Part shown: positions 35,406 through 44,128 of the stretch, one piece after another
Numbering within the stretch: the first letter of the stretch is position 1
How the letters are laid out: each line of letters begins with the position of its first letter
Assembly: GCF_018139625.1 (NCBI RefSeq)
Contig: NZ_JAGSOH010000030.1
Location: forward strand, 1 to 64,000
Source of the DNA: Actinospica acidithermotolerans
GTDB taxonomy: Bacteria > Actinomycetota > Actinomycetes > Streptomycetales > Catenulisporaceae
Direction: 5' to 3'
DNA length: 64,000 nucleotides
Translations under genes and position numbers: made by a program
The notes under the pieces: model-generated
What the model saw: only the letters and a program-made list of their open reading frames with translations
Database searches by the model: none
Told to the model about the DNA's origin: nothing

Positions 35406-36731
35406 TCAGTCGGTGGCGTAGGTCTTCCAGTCGGCCGTCTCGGCGGCGACGGTGTCGTGGTACGGGGTGCCGTGGGTGGAGGGTGTGACGAGGAACTGGT
35501 CGTCGTTGGCGCCGCTGTTCGCGTTGACGACGTAGTTCAGCCCGTCGCAGTTGGACAGCCACCGGTTGCCGTCCTGTCCTTCGGCCAGGCATTCGCCGTT
35601 GGTGGACATGATCTCGCTGCCGTCGAAGTACCACCACTGGCTGGAGTTCCTGCTCCAGTCACAGGCGGCGAGGTTGACCTTGCTGTAGTTGCCGCCGGAG
35701 GGGGTGAGGCATTGGTTGCCCTGGGATATCGCGTAGCCGATGGCACCGTCGCTGTTGGTGCCGCCCAGTTTCGTGATGGTCCAGGTGTAGTACTCGCTGG
35801 TGCCGCTGCCGGAGTGCAGGTCCTGGTGGTCGATGCCGGTATCGGAGCTCCAGTTGTCCGCGACGGCCCGGATCTCCACGTCGGTGGCGCTCTTCGTGGC
35901 GACGGCGGCGGGGACGATCGATGCGCCGCCGTGGTAGGCGACGGGGACCGGGCCCGCCCATCCGGCCGCGACCAGGACGTTGGTGTTGATCCAGTCCGCC
36001 GCGTTCTGGATGTAGCTGATGAAGCCGGAGCCCAGGCCGCCGATCCGGTTCGCCACGGAGGCGACGGCCCCGCCCGCCTGGCGGAACGTGCTCGTCACGC
36101 CCTTTTCGATGTAGCTTTCCGAGAGCTTGTCCAGACCGGAGAAGGAGAGCATCGAGACGGCCGCGTCCAGGAAGGCGTAGCCGACGCTCTTCCAGTTGAG
36201 GGTTCCGTCGGTCAGGTACTGGAAGGCCATCGACCCGAGGAAGCCGCCGGCGAAGCTGGCGAAGCGCACCCCCCATCCGCAGTAGGCGGGGGCGAAGTAG
36301 CAGATCGTCGTCGCGGCCAGAATGGTCACGACCGCGTCCACGGCGATCTCCACGGCGCGGGCCGAGAGGTACGACCAGCCGGTCTGCAGCGCGTTGAGTC
36401 TGCGCTCGCAGTTCGCGCTCGCCTGCCGGCGCGCGGCGTTCAGCGTGTTCGTCTGCCGAGTGGTGGAGGTGTAGGCGGCAGGCTGGACGTCAGCCCCGGT
36501 CGACGTGGACTCGGCCCGGGTGCGGTAGGCGGCAGCGACCGCCGTTACGGACTGGTCGCAGAGCTGGGCGACCGAGATCCGGGGCGCGGCCGTGTTCTGC
36601 CGGGGAGCGGTCGTGTCGAGTGCGGCGCAGGACAGCGCGAAGGCCAGCGCTGCGATGAGGAACGCTCGCAGCGGTAATCGCGTGAAGCGGCGAGTGCCCG
36701 AAAAGGACAGCACGAAATGAACTCCTTGCAA
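35406..36731 (-). CDS. Secreted protein of unknown function with lectin-like C terminus
   Basis: A 441-residue protein. The N terminus has a basic stretch and a hydrophobic segment (LPLRAFLIAALAFALSCAAL) that could be a signal peptide or a lipoprotein signal with Cys in ALSCA. The middle holds a hydrophobic, glycine-rich part (about residues 130-260, TICYFAPAYCGWGVRFASFAGGFLGSMAF). The last 130 residues contain NQCLTPSGGNYSKVNLAACDWS and SSQWWYF, which recall ricin-type QxW repeats. I do not recognise the family. It stands alone between convergent and divergent neighbours. Confidence 0.6.
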   Translation of the reverse strand: MQGVHFVLSFSGTRRFTRLPLRAFLIAALAFALSCAALDTTAPRQNTAAPRISVAQLCDQSVTAVAAAYRTRAESTSTGADVQPAAYTSTTRQTNTLNAARRQASANCERRLNALQTGWSYLSARAVEIAVDAVVTILAATTICYFAPAYCGWGVRFASFAGGFLGSMAFQYLTDGTLNWKSVGYAFLDAAVSMLSFSGLDKLSESYIEKGVTSTFRQAGGAVASVANRIGGLGSGFISYIQNAADWINTNVLVAAGWAGPVPVAYHGGASIVPAAVATKSATDVEIRAVADNWSSDTGIDHQDLHSGSGTSEYYTWTITKLGGTNSDGAIGYAISQGNQCLTPSGGNYSKVNLAACDWSRNSSQWWYFDGSEIMSTNGECLAEGQDGNRWLSNCDGLNYVVNANSGANDDQFLVTPSTHGTPYHDTVAAETADWKTYATD

Positions 36732-37240
36732 TCGGTGGGCAGATCATAACGAATCCCGGGTAGGGCGGACCGCGCTCATAGACGGGCCGCCGACCCGAAG
36801 TTGAGGGGAGCATAAACGCACCCTGGGAGCGCTCACAATAGAACCGAGGAGTCACATCATCGTGTTTTGATTAAAATTTACTGGAACTCGTCTCACTGTC
36901 CTGAGGACGCAAAAAGATGACGAGATAAACTCACGCGCTATTCGACGAAATCCGAAGCCTGCCGGCGAGCCGCCGGGGCGGGTCGCTAGCAGCGCTCATC
37001 GTGCTGGCCACTGGGCCCGTGCTCCAGCCCTTACGAAGGTTCGGCGCCCTGCCACGTTCCTGTGGAATCGTCAGCGGAGCGCCCTTGGGCTACGGATTTC
37101 GCAGTGACCTTCTGCTTGCGCAAAGTAATGACATGCCCGGGAATTGGATCAGGGCGCGGCGTAGCATTTTATTTCCAGCCCGTTACGCGCTTCGCCTCGC
37201 GATCTCGGATGAGGTGAGTGAAAGCCACGGCGTCGATGTG
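36732..37240. other. AT-richer intergenic region
   Basis: About 500 bases upstream of the secreted-protein gene with no supported coding sequence. The stretch near 36855-36950 is clearly richer in A and T than the rest of the window (e.g. TTTTGATTAAAATTTACT) and could hold the promoter for the minus-strand gene at 36731. No clear -35/-10 pair was fixed. Confidence 0.4.
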
Positions 37241-38168
37241 TTAGAACTTGCGGCGCCAGACGGCCGGAGGCTGGTGGTGGGCGAGGTCTGAGAACCACTG
37301 GATGCACTCGGGCCCGTCGTAGTTGGAGGCGTGGTTGGCGTCCCAGTACATGGAGGAGTTCACGGTGTCGCCCAGGCCCTGGGTGATCGCCGCGAGGTTC
37401 GCCATGATCACCGGGGAGGTGTTGGTGTCGATGGTGCCGACGCGCAGGAACCAGTTGCGCGCCCGATTGGGGTTGCGCCTGCCCGTTCGCGTAGCTGATG
37501 CCGGGGTTGGCGGCCAGGTAGGCCTCGACCTCGGCGTCGGTCAGCGAGGACAGGTACCGAGTCGCCGCGGGCAGCAGGAACTGCTTGAGCAGGAACTCGC
37601 TGTAGTTGTCGGCGCTCAGCGCGCCGAAGCCCCGGTAGCTCAGATTCAGCCCGTCCTGGTACTGGCGGAACAGTTCGATGAGTTCGGCCGAGAGGGTCTG
37701 GTCGACCTCGTCGCCGGTGCTGCCGCCCACCGGCAGGGTGCCGAAGCAGTATTCGTAGGGGCGGTCGGCGTGGTCGAGGTCGGTGATCGGGCAGTAGGAC
37801 GCCACACCCCATACGGAGTCGCTCGCCGGAGCCGCCCCGATCGCCTCGAGGTAGGGGTCGTACGCGGCGACGTCCCCGGACGCGCCCTGCAGCGCCGCCA
37901 GCGCCCCGCCCGCGCTGAGGCCGGTCACCACGATCTGCTCGGTGTTGCCGGGAACGCGGCCCGCGTTGAACTTCAGGTAGCGGGTCGCGGCCTTCAAGTC
38001 CACGATCGCGGCCGGCGCGACCCCGTCGTAGTCCCCGTGCGAGTTCACCAGGTCGTGCCCGCGCGCGCCCGGCTCGACCATGACCCACCCGGCCGCCAGG
38101 GCGACCGCGTTGTCGGAATACTGGGTGCGATAGGTGACCATCGAGGCTCCTCGGCTTGCGTTCTTCAT
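37241..38168 (-). pseudogene. Tannase-like (subtype B) esterase, truncated and frameshifted
   Basis: The frame beginning at 38168 encodes the middle of an alpha/beta esterase: VMVEPGARGHDL, AAIVDLKAATRYLKFN and the nucleophile elbow TGLSAGGALAAL. Near 37470 the frame breaks. The proper C terminus continues in another frame as ARNWFLRVGTIDTNTSP, YWDANHASNYDG and a stop at 37241-37243. The N-terminal part with the HGG oxyanion motif is missing. Intact relatives are secreted tannase-family esterases. Two defects suggest a decayed gene rather than a sequencing slip. Confidence 0.7.
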
Positions 38169-38197
38169 GGCGGACGAACAACAAGCGAGGAGCCTCG
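38142..38197. repeat. Paired palindromic repeats at the broken esterase 5' end
   Basis: CGAGGCTCCTCG (38142-38153) and CGAGGAGCCTCG (38186-38197) are each near-palindromic and complementary to one another, about 32 bases apart. They bracket the point where similarity to the esterase begins, so they may mark a rearrangement end. It could also be a simple hairpin. Confidence 0.45.
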
Positions 38198-38384
38198 TGC
38201 GTCACGTCGCCCGATCCGGCGACGAGGGTGCCCGTGGACGGGCCTGAAGTCGGCGTAGATGAACTTCATCGCACCGGGCACCTCGCCGTCTCGGGCCGGG
38301 ACGCCGATGGCGTCGCGCCCGGTCGTGCAGTCGGGTCCGACGGTCGTTGCAGCCATGCCCGTCCTGTGCAAGGCGGACGCGGCG

Positions 38385-38954
38385 TCAGCAGAGGGATGTG
38401 GATGCCTGCACGTCGTCGAGTGCTTGCCGGGCGAGCTTGCTGAAGTCGTCGCCGTCGGTCGCCTGGGCCCAGCGTTCATCGGCGATCGCGGAGGCGAGGG
38501 CGCCGAGGTTCGCGGCTACACGAGCGGTCAGGTCGGGTACGCCGCGCTGCTCGAGCGCAGTGGTCATCGATGCGATGAGGCCGAGGTTCTTGAGCGCTTC
38601 GCGTTCTCTCAGCTCGGAATGCGCGGCGATTACCGCCCGTCTGCGGGCCGTGAATTCGCGGCGGGCGGGCGTGAAGACTTCCCTGCCGACCGCGTCGAGT
38701 GCGTGGGCGACCGCTTCGAGCGGAGTGGCGTCGTCCGGCGCCGCGGCGATCGCGTTGGTGATTAGTTCGTTCACCGCGCCGCGGCCGAAGAGTACTTCCC
38801 GCTTGTCCTGGAAGTACCGGAAGAAGGTGGTCTTCCCGAGCCCCGCGCGCTGCGCGATGTCGATGACGGTGGTGTTCTCGTAGCCGCGCTCGGTGAACAG
38901 GTCGAGGGCGGCTTGAGCGAGCCGTTCGGGGGCGTTCGGTTCCCAGCGAGCCAT
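38385..38954 (-). CDS. TetR-family regulator
   Basis: A 189-residue TetR regulator. The N-terminal HTH is VIDIAQRAGLGKTTFFRYFQDK (about residues 30-51), with a helical ligand domain after it. It is divergent from two quinone-oxidoreductase-like genes. Three copies of a GGAACCAAGTCC-type sequence lie in the 121-base gap, so it likely represses itself and those genes. The inducer is unknown, perhaps an electrophile or quinone. Confidence 0.92.
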   Translation of the reverse strand: MARWEPNAPERLAQAALDLFTERGYENTTVIDIAQRAGLGKTTFFRYFQDKREVLFGRGAVNELITNAIAAAPDDATPLEAVAHALDAVGREVFTPARREFTARRRAVIAAHSELREREALKNLGLIASMTTALEQRGVPDLTARVAANLGALASAIADERWAQATDGDDFSKLARQALDDVQASTSLC

Positions 38955-38968
38955 GAGCGCAGTTTACA

Positions 38969-39057
38969 GGACTTGGTTCCCTCGTTTGAGGCAGTGAGAG
39001 AACCAAGTTCCGTCACTTGTGCTAGCGTGAGCGGTGAGGGAACCAAGTCCCGTCACT
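38969..39057. promoter_or_regulatory. Three TetR operator copies in the divergent promoter
   Basis: GGACTTGGTTCCCTC (38969-38983) is the exact reverse complement of GAGGGAACCAAGTCC (39036-39050). A middle copy, GAGAACCAAGTTCCGTCACT, lies at 38997-39016, directly repeated at 39038-39057 with two changes. The core GAAC-CAA-GTTC is palindromic. The spacing and number suit cooperative TetR binding. Confidence 0.75.
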
Positions 39058-39075
39058 GTTCCGTGGGAGGTCCGC

Positions 39076-39996
39076 ATGAGCCGAGCTGTCATCTTCGAGA
39101 AGTTCGGGGGTCCCGAAGTGTTGGAGGTGCGGGAGGTTCCGGAGCCGCACGCCGGCCCGGGGGAGGTCCGGGTCCGGGTGACGGCCGCCGGGCTGAACCC
39201 GATGGACTGGGGCATCGCGGCACGACCGGAGGCGGCGGCGCGGTTCGGCATCACGGTGCCGTCCGGCTTCGGCTCCGACTTCGCCGGGGTGATCGACCAG
39301 GCTGGCGAAGGCGTCACGGGGTTCGCCGTGGGCGACCGCGTCTACGGCGGCGCCCTCGGCAAGGCGGTTGCCGACTTCGTGGTGGTCCAGCCTGCCGCCG
39401 GCTCGCTGTGGCATACACCGGAGGGCATCGGCGACGTGGTGGCGAGCACGCTCGGGGTGGCGGGCCTCACCGCGGTCGCCGCCTTGACGGCGATCGGCGT
39501 GCGCTCCGGCGATACCGTCCTGGTCGGCGGCGCGGCCGGCGGCGTGGGCGTGTTCGTCGTGCAACTGGCGGTCCTCGCCGGCGCGAAGGTGATCGGCACC
39601 GCCTCGCCGGGCAGCTTCGACGCCCTGCGCAAGCTGGGCGCCGAGCCCGTGGCCTACGGTTCCGGGCTGGCCGATCGGGTGCGGGCGCTGGCTCCCGGCG
39701 GGGTGACGGCGGCGGCCGACCTGTTCGGCACGGAGACCGTGGAGGCCGCGCTGGCCCTCGGTGTGGCCCCCGAGCGCATTGCGACGATCGCCGCCGGCCC
39801 CAACCCTCCCGGCGGCGTCCGTGCCACCGGCGGCTTCGACGCGGCGCCGGACGCCGTCCAGCAGGTCACCGACGCGATCCTGGCCGGCCGGCTCAGCGTC
39901 CCGATCGCCGCGCGCTACCCGGTCGAGCAGATCCGCGACGCCGTCACGCTCCAGGCCGGACGCCACGTGCACGGCAAGGTCGTGGTCACGCTGTGA
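39076..39996 (+). CDS. NADP-dependent quinone oxidoreductase-like protein (MDR family)
   Basis: A 306-residue zinc-free medium-chain dehydrogenase/reductase. It begins with SRAVIFEKFGGPEVLEVREVPEP, and the nucleotide-binding motif is VLVGGAAGGVGVFVVQLA. Such enzymes reduce quinones or conjugated ketones with NADPH. The ATG has GGGAGG upstream and lies 26 bases past the last TetR operator copy, so it is the probable direct target of the divergent regulator. A paralogue follows. Confidence 0.9.
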   Translation: MSRAVIFEKFGGPEVLEVREVPEPHAGPGEVRVRVTAAGLNPMDWGIAARPEAAARFGITVPSGFGSDFAGVIDQAGEGVTGFAVGDRVYGGALGKAVADFVVVQPAAGSLWHTPEGIGDVVASTLGVAGLTAVAALTAIGVRSGDTVLVGGAAGGVGVFVVQLAVLAGAKVIGTASPGSFDALRKLGAEPVAYGSGLADRVRALAPGGVTAAADLFGTETVEAALALGVAPERIATIAAGPNPPGGVRATGGFDAAPDAVQQVTDAILAGRLSVPIAARYPVEQIRDAVTLQAGRHVHGKVVVTL

Positions 39997-40048
39997 CCGA
40001 AGCCAGCAAGCTTCCTAATATAAAAGCACGAATAGATGGAGGACGACG

Positions 40049-40987
40049 ATGAAGCGGATCCAATACCACCAGTACGGCGGCCCGGAAGTCATGCGGCTCG
40101 AAGACTTCGAGCCGGCCCCGCCCGGTGCCGACGAGGTCCTGGTCCGGGTGCACGCCGCCGGGGCCAACCCCATGGACTTCGGCATCCGCGCCGGCCGCAT
40201 GAAGGCCGTGACCGGCCGGCGCTTTCCGCGCGCGATGGGTTATGACTTCGCGGGCGTCGTCGAAGCGATCGGCGACCGTGTCACCCGAGTGCACGTCGGT
40301 GACGAAGTGCTCGGCGGGATGCGACTGAAGTCCGCGGGCGCGTTCGCCGAGGTGGTCGTCGCCCGGCAGCAGGACGTCGTGCACAAGCCCGCGGACCTCT
40401 CGTTCGAGGACGCCGCCGCACTCCCGACGGTAGGGATCACCGCCCTGCAGGCCCTGGTCAAGCACGGAAACCTGCGCGCGGGCCAGGCCGTGTTCGTGCA
40501 CAGCTGTCTCGGCGGGGTCGGCCGCTCCGCCGTGCAGATGGCTATGGCGCATGGGGCCACGGTCGCCGGCAGCTGCCGAGATTCCGCCCGGCCGGAAGCG
40601 CGTGACCTCGGCGTCGACCCCGTCGTCGATTTCGACTTCGATCCCGCCTCGCTGCCTAGACGCTTCGACCTGGTCCTCGACGCCGGCGGCGTCCACTCGC
40701 TACCGGTCAAGGCCGCACGCACGTTGCTCAAGCCCGGCGGCCGCATCGTCAGTGTCCTGCCCTCGCCGGCGAACCTCCTGAGAACTGCCCTGCCCGGGCC
40801 GTTCCACGCCTTCGCGGCCAAGCCGGTCACCGAAGACCTCGAACAGGTCGCGCAGGCCGCCGGCCAGGGCACGCTGCGGCTGCCGATCTCCCGCACCGTC
40901 CCGCTGTCGCAGGCCATCCCGGCGCTCACCGAGCTCGAACAAGGCGGTGCGGCCAAGCGGGGGAAGCTGATCATCACGCCACGATGA
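40049..40987 (+). CDS. Second quinone oxidoreductase-like protein (MDR family)
   Basis: A 312-residue paralogue of the preceding enzyme, starting KRIQYHQYGGPEVMRLEDFEP, with the cofactor motif VFVHSCLGGVGRSAVQMAMAHG and the late motif FDLVLDAGGVHSL. It lies 52 bases downstream with its own GGAGG and probably shares the transcript. NADPH-dependent reduction of a quinone or enone is inferred from family. Confidence 0.9.
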   Translation: MKRIQYHQYGGPEVMRLEDFEPAPPGADEVLVRVHAAGANPMDFGIRAGRMKAVTGRRFPRAMGYDFAGVVEAIGDRVTRVHVGDEVLGGMRLKSAGAFAEVVVARQQDVVHKPADLSFEDAAALPTVGITALQALVKHGNLRAGQAVFVHSCLGGVGRSAVQMAMAHGATVAGSCRDSARPEARDLGVDPVVDFDFDPASLPRRFDLVLDAGGVHSLPVKAARTLLKPGGRIVSVLPSPANLLRTALPGPFHAFAAKPVTEDLEQVAQAAGQGTLRLPISRTVPLSQAIPALTELEQGGAAKRGKLIITPR

Positions 40988-41062
40988 ACCAACCGGCCGG
41001 ACCCGGCTGCGCCGGCCGGGCGGCCCTCCAGCGGCCCGCTGGGCCTCCATGAGGAGAACCTC

Positions 41063-42092
41063 ATGGGCACCACGACCGTTGACCAAGAGCGGCTGCGGGC
41101 GATCGAGCAGCACTACGGCCCGCTCGGCCCGTATGGTGTCGAGCTCACCGACCAACTGATCGTCACCGGCGATGACGGCTTCGAACTCACCGGCACCCTC
41201 GCCTTTCCGGCAGGCGCTGGCACGGTGCCGGCCGTCCTCATGCGCACGCCCTACAACCCCGCCTCATTCCCGCCCGAGGTCGCCGCTTTCTACATGGGTG
41301 AGGTAATCGCCTGGGCGTCCCATGGATAGGCATGCCTTCTTCAGACCACCCGTGCCAGCACCTCGTACTTCGACGAAGCCGCCGACGGCGCCGCCACCGT
41401 CCGCTGGATCGAGCAGCAGCCGTGGTTCGACGGACGCCTCGGCCTAAACGGCGCCAGCTATCACGCCTTCACCTCCTGGGCCACCGCTTCCACGCGGCCC
41501 GCCAGCCTGAAGGCGATCTCCACCGCGATGTACAGCACCGACCGGATCAGCTCCTGGTACCCCGGCGGCGGCTTCGGCCTCGAACTGGCCCTGAGCTGGA
41601 CCGCTATTCAGCAGGCCAACGGCGCCGCGGTCAGCGAGAACCTGTACAACCACCTACCGCTGAACCAGGCGGACATCGCCGCGACCGGCAAAACCCTCGA
41701 CTTCTACCAAGAGCGCCTCGCCCACGACGGCGCCGACCCCCACTGGCAGCCCCTGAACTTCGCCGAACTGCTGGACGACCCTGTTCCTACGGGTCCTGGA
41801 TGTCCATGAAGATGGGCAGGTGCAGAGCGTGGCTGACGGCATCCTTCGCATCACAGATCCCGGCCTCACCGACGGCGTGCCCGGCGAAGTCTATCTCGGC
41901 CCCGTCGGTCATCGCTTCGCGGCCGGCCACCGCATCCGTCTCCTGGTGTCCAGCGGCGCCCACCCCTACTACAACCGAAATCTCGGCAACGGCGACCCGA
42001 CCGGGACGGCCACCCAGATTCTCCGCGCCCATCAAGGGGTCGTAGTCGGCGGCGAAAACGGCCTGCGTATCCACCTTCCCCTCGCCCGCTGA
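41063..42092 (+). pseudogene. CocE/NonD-type alpha/beta hydrolase, heavily decayed
   Basis: Three fragments in different frames align in order with one protein. 41063-41329 holds the N terminus (VTGDDGFELTGTLAFPAG, VLMRTPYNP). About 41335-41790 holds EAADGAATVRWIEQQPWF, a nucleophile elbow GASYHAFTSW and more. 41785-42092 holds FLRVLDVHEDGQVQSVADG and RIRLLVSSGAHPYYNRN. The middle of the family, with the Asp of the triad and beyond, is missing at about 41785. There are at least two frameshifts and one deletion, so it cannot be functional. Confidence 0.75.
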
Positions 42093-42244
42093 AGGCAGGC
42101 CGAGTCTTGTACCTCACGCTGGATCCGCCCCGCGATGCCCAGGAACTGAAGACGGCAACCTTTCGACGGGCTGCGGCCCACTAGGGGGTGCGCGTCCACC
42201 GGGCGACGCTCATCCTCATCCGGACGGAAGGTCCCGCAGAATCC

Positions 42245-44023
42245 ATGCCCCGTATATCCCGACGCCGATTCGCCGTGGCCGCCGGCGTACCCGCCGTGCT
42301 CGCACTGACCGCGGGCGGCTTCCTGCTCGCCCAGGGCGCGAAGGCGAGTAGCACGATCGCGATCGATGTGAACGCGGCCCAGCATCTGGGCACCGTCTCG
42401 AGCGTCGCGAACGGCCTGAACACGGCCACCTTCGACGGTCACCTCAACGACAGCGCGGTGATCCCGGCGATCACCGGCGCGGGCGTCGATGCGCTGCGCT
42501 ACCCCGGCGGCTCCACCGCGGACGCCTATCACTGGAAGACGAACACGACCGTCGACGGCCTGGGCTACGCGAATCCGTCCAACGGGTTCGACGACTTCAT
42601 GCGCATTGCGCAGAAGACCGGCGCGAGCCCGATCATCACCGTCAACTACGGCTCCGGCACCGCGGCCGAGGCGGCTGCCTGGGTCAAGTACGCCAACGTC
42701 ACCAAGCACTACGGGATCAAGTACTGGGAACTCGGCAACGAGATCCCCGGCGACGGAACCTACGGCACCCAGTGGGAGCACAACACCAAGCCCAAGGGCG
42801 CCACCACCTACGCGAACAACATCGCCGACTACATCACTCAGATGAAGGCCGTCGACCCGAGCATCAAGGTCGGCGCCGTGCTGACGACCTACAACAGCTG
42901 GCCGGACGGCCTGATCGCCACCCAGTACGGCGACACCGCGGACTGGAACAGCACGGTCCTGAAGAGGGACGGATCAAAGCTCGACTTCGTCATCATCCAC
43001 TACTACCCGACCTCGAAGTCCGAGGCGGACCTGCTGGGCCAGTACAAGAACATCGCCTCGCTCGTCTCGCACACCCGCGCCGAGATCAACCAGTATGCGG
43101 GCAGCAACGCGGCGAACGTCCAGATCATGATTACCGAGACGGACTCAAGCTACGAGTACGACTCCGTCCCGGCTGCCCTCTACGCCGCCGACACCTACAT
43201 GACGTTCCTGGAGAACGGCGTCGACAACATTGACTGGTGGGACCTGCACAACGGACCCGGCTCGACCAGTAGCAGGCTGCCCGACGGCCTCACCGAATAC
43301 GGCGACGGAGGCCTCCTCTCCAGCGGTGGCTGCTCCGGCGGTGTGTGCGAACCCGCAGCCAACACCCCGTTCCCCGCCTACTACGGACTTCAGGCCTTGG
43401 GCGGTTTCGCCACGCCCGGCGCTCAAATGGTCGGTACTACGAGCTCGAACTCCGCGGTCACGTCTTACGCGGTCAAGACCGCTACCGGCCTGAACCTCAT
43501 GCTCGTCAACCACAGCGCCCAGACCAGCGAGCCGGTCAGCATCTCCTACGCGGGGTTCAACCCGGCCGGCGTCACCTCCGCCGAGCAGTTCAGCGATGCG
43601 AGCAAGAAGCTTCAGCCGGTCAACGGGCTGAACGCGAACGGACTGACCTTGCCCGCTTACTCCATCACGATCCTGAAGCTCTCCGCCTCCGGCGCAGCTC
43701 CCAACCCGTCGTGCACCGTGACCGCCGGCCCCGCAGCGTCCTGGTACGGCGGCTACACCGAGAACGTCAGGATCACGAACAACGGTCCCGCGACCAGCAA
43801 CTGGAAGATCACCTTCGGTCTCCCGGCCAATGCCCACGTCGTCAACAGCTGGAACCTGACCCACAGCCAGGACGGCACCACCGTCACCGCCCAGGCCGTG
43901 AGCTACGACAAGACCATCGCCGCGGGAGGCACCCTGCCCTTCGGCTTCGTCACCGCCGGCTCCGGCAAGAACGTCGCCCAACCAACCTGGTACGCCCTCA
44001 ACGGCGTCCGGTGTAGCGGCTGA
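42245..44023 (+). CDS. Secreted GH51-like alpha-L-arabinofuranosidase with CBM2
   Basis: A 592-residue secreted enzyme. The signal (residues 1-34) has a twin-arginine-like SRRRFA. The catalytic barrel shows IRYPGG-like LRYPGGSTADAYHW, acid/base E166 (WELGNEIPGD) and probable nucleophile E298 (IMITETDSS). Residues about 485-592 form a family 2 cellulose-binding module (CTVTAGPAASWYGGYTENVRITN). It probably trims arabinose from arabinoxylan bound at cellulose. The ATG at 42245 is chosen because the signal starts there; the frame is open upstream. A strong terminator follows. Confidence 0.85.
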   Translation: MPRISRRRFAVAAGVPAVLALTAGGFLLAQGAKASSTIAIDVNAAQHLGTVSSVANGLNTATFDGHLNDSAVIPAITGAGVDALRYPGGSTADAYHWKTNTTVDGLGYANPSNGFDDFMRIAQKTGASPIITVNYGSGTAAEAAAWVKYANVTKHYGIKYWELGNEIPGDGTYGTQWEHNTKPKGATTYANNIADYITQMKAVDPSIKVGAVLTTYNSWPDGLIATQYGDTADWNSTVLKRDGSKLDFVIIHYYPTSKSEADLLGQYKNIASLVSHTRAEINQYAGSNAANVQIMITETDSSYEYDSVPAALYAADTYMTFLENGVDNIDWWDLHNGPGSTSSRLPDGLTEYGDGGLLSSGGCSGGVCEPAANTPFPAYYGLQALGGFATPGAQMVGTTSSNSAVTSYAVKTATGLNLMLVNHSAQTSEPVSISYAGFNPAGVTSAEQFSDASKKLQPVNGLNANGLTLPAYSITILKLSASGAAPNPSCTVTAGPAASWYGGYTENVRITNNGPATSNWKITFGLPANAHVVNSWNLTHSQDGTTVTAQAVSYDKTIAAGGTLPFGFVTAGSGKNVAQPTWYALNGVRCSG

Positions 44024-44039
44024 CCGACCGATAGGCAGA

Positions 44040-44072
44040 CAGGTGCCCGCCCGAGCATGGGGCGGGCACCTG
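44040..44072. terminator. Hairpin after the GH51-CBM2 gene
   Basis: Thirteen-base perfect arms (44040-44052 and 44060-44072, core AGGTGCCCGCCC) with a seven-base loop, 17 bases past the stop codon. The next gene is convergent, so it may serve both. Confidence 0.75.
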
Positions 44073-44128
44073 CGGGCTTTGCGGCGGAAGTCACCCTCTA
44101 TGTATGTGGCGGAGGTAGCTGCTGTCGA

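Noticed and set aside
38165-38437. A minus-strand frame with KFIYADFRPVHG upstream of the broken esterase
   Set aside because: No ribosome site, no recognised family, and it overlaps the repeat; not enough to call a gene.
42188-42244. Earlier GTG start for the GH51-CBM2 gene
   Set aside because: It would put 19 residues before the signal peptide, whose basic start is at 42245.
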